Source: Actinomycetota bacterium
Lineage (GTDB): Bacteria > Actinomycetota > Actinomycetes > Nanopelagicales > Nanopelagicaceae
Reading direction: 5' to 3'
DNA length: 7,049 nucleotides
Assembly: GCA_009705075.1 (NCBI GenBank)
Contig: WLCY01000029.1
Coordinates: 1-7,049 of the forward strand
Shown: one piece after another, positions 5,753 through 7,049 of the stretch
How the letters are laid out: the number at the start of each line of letters is the position of its first letter
Numbering within the stretch: position 1 is the stretch's first letter
Made by a program: the position numbers and the translations under genes
Notes under the pieces: generated by a model
The model's input: the letters and a program-made list of their open reading frames with translations, nothing else
Databases searched by the model: none
What the model was told of the DNA's origin: nothing

Positions 5753-6733
5753 TTAGAAGCCGAAATAATTTCCCTCTGCAATTACATGACCTGGGACTTT
5801 GAAGTCAGCGGCCACAAAACAATTAACCAGCTTTGCCCCGTCACCTACCTCTGCCCCGTCACCGATAACACAGCTGTTTATCTCGGCTTCGGCCCCAATC
5901 TTCGACTTTCTTCCAATCACTGAACCTCCAGAAACAATTGAACCAGAGTCGATTACTGATCCTTCCAGCGCCAAGAAATCTTTCTTCATTCCAAAGACAA
6001 TATCTTTCGAAGCCTTGAGTAAAGCGGTTGGCGTCCCAATATCTAACCAATAAGAAGTATCAACAAATCCAAATACTTTTGCGCCAGCCTCAAGGAGTTG
6101 AGGGAAAGTTTCGCGCTCGACACTAACAACTTTGCCGAAAGGAATTTTCTCAATGATTTCTCTATTGAAAATATAACATCCGGCATTAACGATATTTGTA
6201 GGTGGATTTTCCATCTTCTCATTGAAGGCAGAAACTCGCCCAGAGCCATCTAATTCAACTGCGCCAAATGCTCGGGCATCTTCAACTTGAGTTAAAAAGA
6301 GCGTTACATCTGCACTTTTGGCTTCATGGAAATTGAATTGGCCGACCAGATCATGGCCACTAATTACATCGCCATTAAAAATCGCTATTGGCCCAGTTCC
6401 AGAAAGAAATTGTGCGGCATTACTGATTGCACCGCCGGTTCCTAGTGCAACTTCTTCCACGGCATATTTAATTGAAATTCCGAAGTTTGCACCATCACCA
6501 AAGTAAGGCTCAAATAACTCTGCTTTAAAAGAAGTCGCTAGAACAATCTCCGAGATTCCAGCTTCTCGCGCCTTTCGTATCTGGTGCTCTGTAAATGGAA
6601 CGCCAGCAACTTGAAGCATCGGTTTTGGAGTGTTATTAGTAAGTGGCGCAAGCCTTGTTCCTCGGCCACCTACTAAGAGAATTGCACTTCTGCTCGGCAA
6701 ACTATTCGGCAAACTATTCGGCAAATTTCTCAA
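5753..6733 (-). CDS. manC: Mannose-1-phosphate guanylyltransferase-like nucleotidyltransferase
   Basis: A sugar-phosphate nucleotidyltransferase of up to 326 residues. The signature LLVGGRGTRLAPLT (19-32) with Lys37 in TPKPM binds the nucleotide. EEVALGTGGA (93-102), metal-site Asp122 in FNGD, FNEK (170-173), NAGCYIF (183-189) and YWLDIGTP (228-235) complete the catalytic domain. From about 253 to the end, hexapeptide-type repeats (GSVIDSGSIVSGGSVIG and on) form a left-handed beta-helix. It probably makes GDP-mannose from GTP and mannose-1-phosphate in the cytoplasm; another NDP-sugar product is possible. The start is uncertain: the longest frame begins with TTG at 6733, overlapping the upstream gene, but relatives start only a few residues before AILLVGG. 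In-frame TTGs at 6724, 6712 and 6700 lie in a tandem repeat and are alternatives; none has a clear ribosome binding site. The NLPNSLPNSLPS N-terminus may therefore be partly or wholly untranslated. Confidence 0.85.
   Translation of the reverse strand: MRNLPNSLPNSLPSRSAILLVGGRGTRLAPLTNNTPKPMLQVAGVPFTEHQIRKAREAGISEIVLATSFKAELFEPYFGDGANFGISIKYAVEEVALGTGGAISNAAQFLSGTGPIAIFNGDVISGHDLVGQFNFHEAKSADVTLFLTQVEDARAFGAVELDGSGRVSAFNEKMENPPTNIVNAGCYIFNREIIEKIPFGKVVSVERETFPQLLEAGAKVFGFVDTSYWLDIGTPTALLKASKDIVFGMKKDFLALEGSVIDSGSIVSGGSVIGRKSKIGAEAEINSCVIGDGAEVGDGAKLVNCFVAADFKVPGHVIAEGNYFGF
6695..6725. repeat. 12-bp tandem repeat at the oxidoreductase/guanylyltransferase junction
   Basis: The unit CGGCAAACTATT occurs twice in full (6695-6706 and 6707-6718), followed by seven matching bases (6719-6725). 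On the minus strand each unit contains a TTG in the guanylyltransferase frame and a TAG in the oxidoreductase frame. The repeat therefore carries both the stop of one gene (6716-6714) and several possible starts of the next. Twelve bases equal four codons, so unit gain or loss keeps both frames. Confidence 0.9.
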
Positions 6734-7049
6734 ACTTTAAGCCGATTTGATCTGCAATTTCGGTAATTGTTCCCATAATGGAAAGGATTTCAGAGTGCGG
6801 AAGCATTGGAGATTCCTTCTCACCAGCGCGGAAGCAACGAGCAAATTCAACGGCTTCTTCACGAAGCCCATGGCCCACATAACGCTTATCTGAGCCAGCA
6901 ACTACTTCATCCTTGAAATTAATTACCCGCCAAGTAGTTGGGTTATAGAAAGTACGATCAATCTCGAGTCGGGCATCACTTCCAATAATTACCGCGCGGT
7001 TTGGAGTTGCCGCCAAATTTGTCATGTTGAGAAGCGCATGGGCTCCTGA
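6714..7049 (-). CDS. Gfo/Idh/MocA-family oxidoreductase, C-terminal part (cut by window edge)
   Basis: The last 111 residues of a longer protein; the frame stays open through base 7049, so the ATG at 7025 is an internal methionine. The segment fits the C-terminal alpha/beta substrate domain of Gfo/Idh/MocA dehydrogenases: a strand ending GAHALLNMTN, then RAVIIGSDARLEIDRTF, an edge-strand region, and the closing GHGLREEAVEFARCFRAG with helix-rich PHSEILSIMGTITEIADQIG. The family uses NAD(P)(H), bound by an N-terminal Rossmann domain not visible here, to oxidise or reduce sugars, cyclitols or similar compounds; the substrate cannot be read from this part. The stop TAG at 6716-6714 lies inside a tandem repeat, and the gene abuts or overlaps the guanylyltransferase gene, implying one transcript. 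A broken gene is unlikely because the C-terminus looks complete. Confidence 0.8.
   Translation of the reverse strand, partial: SGAHALLNMTNLAATPNRAVIIGSDARLEIDRTFYNPTTWRVINFKDEVVAGSDKRYVGHGLREEAVEFARCFRAGEKESPMLPHSEILSIMGTITEIADQIGLKFEKFAE

Noticed and set aside
5741..5923. Plus-strand frame starting in the whiB upstream intergenic region.
   Set aside because: Most of it is antisense to the beta-helix end of the guanylyltransferase gene; its product shows no domain, and its start lacks a clear ribosome binding site.
7023..7025. ATG at 7025 as the start of a small 103-residue gene.
   Set aside because: The same frame stays open to the window edge, and the upstream residues continue the Gfo/Idh/MocA C-terminal domain pattern, so this is an internal methionine.

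Overview
The window reads as chromosomal DNA of a low-GC actinobacterium, most likely a streamlined freshwater type such as the Nanopelagicales/acI group. The actinobacterial evidence is a WhiB-type iron-sulfur regulator, a DUF3499 protein and a DUF5719 protein around a giant GT2 glycosyltransferase, in an order I recall from Mycobacterium (whiB2/whmD to the phosphomannomutase gene) and Streptomyces (whiB to manB). The AT-rich codon use and very short intergenic gaps suggest a reduced genome. The lineage is inferred from content; no marker gene is present to prove it.

Every supported gene is on the minus strand, so transcription runs from high to low coordinates. At the right edge (7049 to 6714) is the C-terminal part of a Gfo/Idh/MocA-type oxidoreductase. 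It abuts or overlaps a mannose-1-phosphate guanylyltransferase-like gene (to 5753) across a 12-bp tandem repeat that holds both the stop codon of the first gene and several candidate TTG starts of the second. A 178-bp intergenic region follows (5752 to 5575). It carries a good sigma70-type promoter for whiB, overlapped by a 14-bp perfect palindrome at the -10 and a 7-bp-arm inverted repeat at the -35.

From that promoter a compact five-gene unit runs to the left edge: whiB (5574-5293), the giant GT2 membrane glycosyltransferase (5246-2157), the DUF5719 exported protein (2160-823, joined by an ATGA overlap with the ribosome binding site inside the glycosyltransferase gene), DUF3499 (782-405) and the start of phosphomannomutase manB (379 to beyond base 1). 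Gaps are 46, -4, 40 and 25 bp, and I see no convincing terminator between them.

The logic is that ManB makes mannose-1-phosphate from mannose-6-phosphate and the guanylyltransferase turns it into GDP-mannose. The large transferase, with a cytoplasmic GT-A domain, many membrane segments and an outer C-terminal domain, probably builds or exports a cell-envelope glycan. The DUF5719 protein probably works beside it on the outer face. The product glycan and its link to WhiB control are not established by the sequence. I see no RNA genes, mobile elements, CRISPR arrays or plus-strand genes. The only gap over about 100 bp is the 178-bp whiB upstream region.
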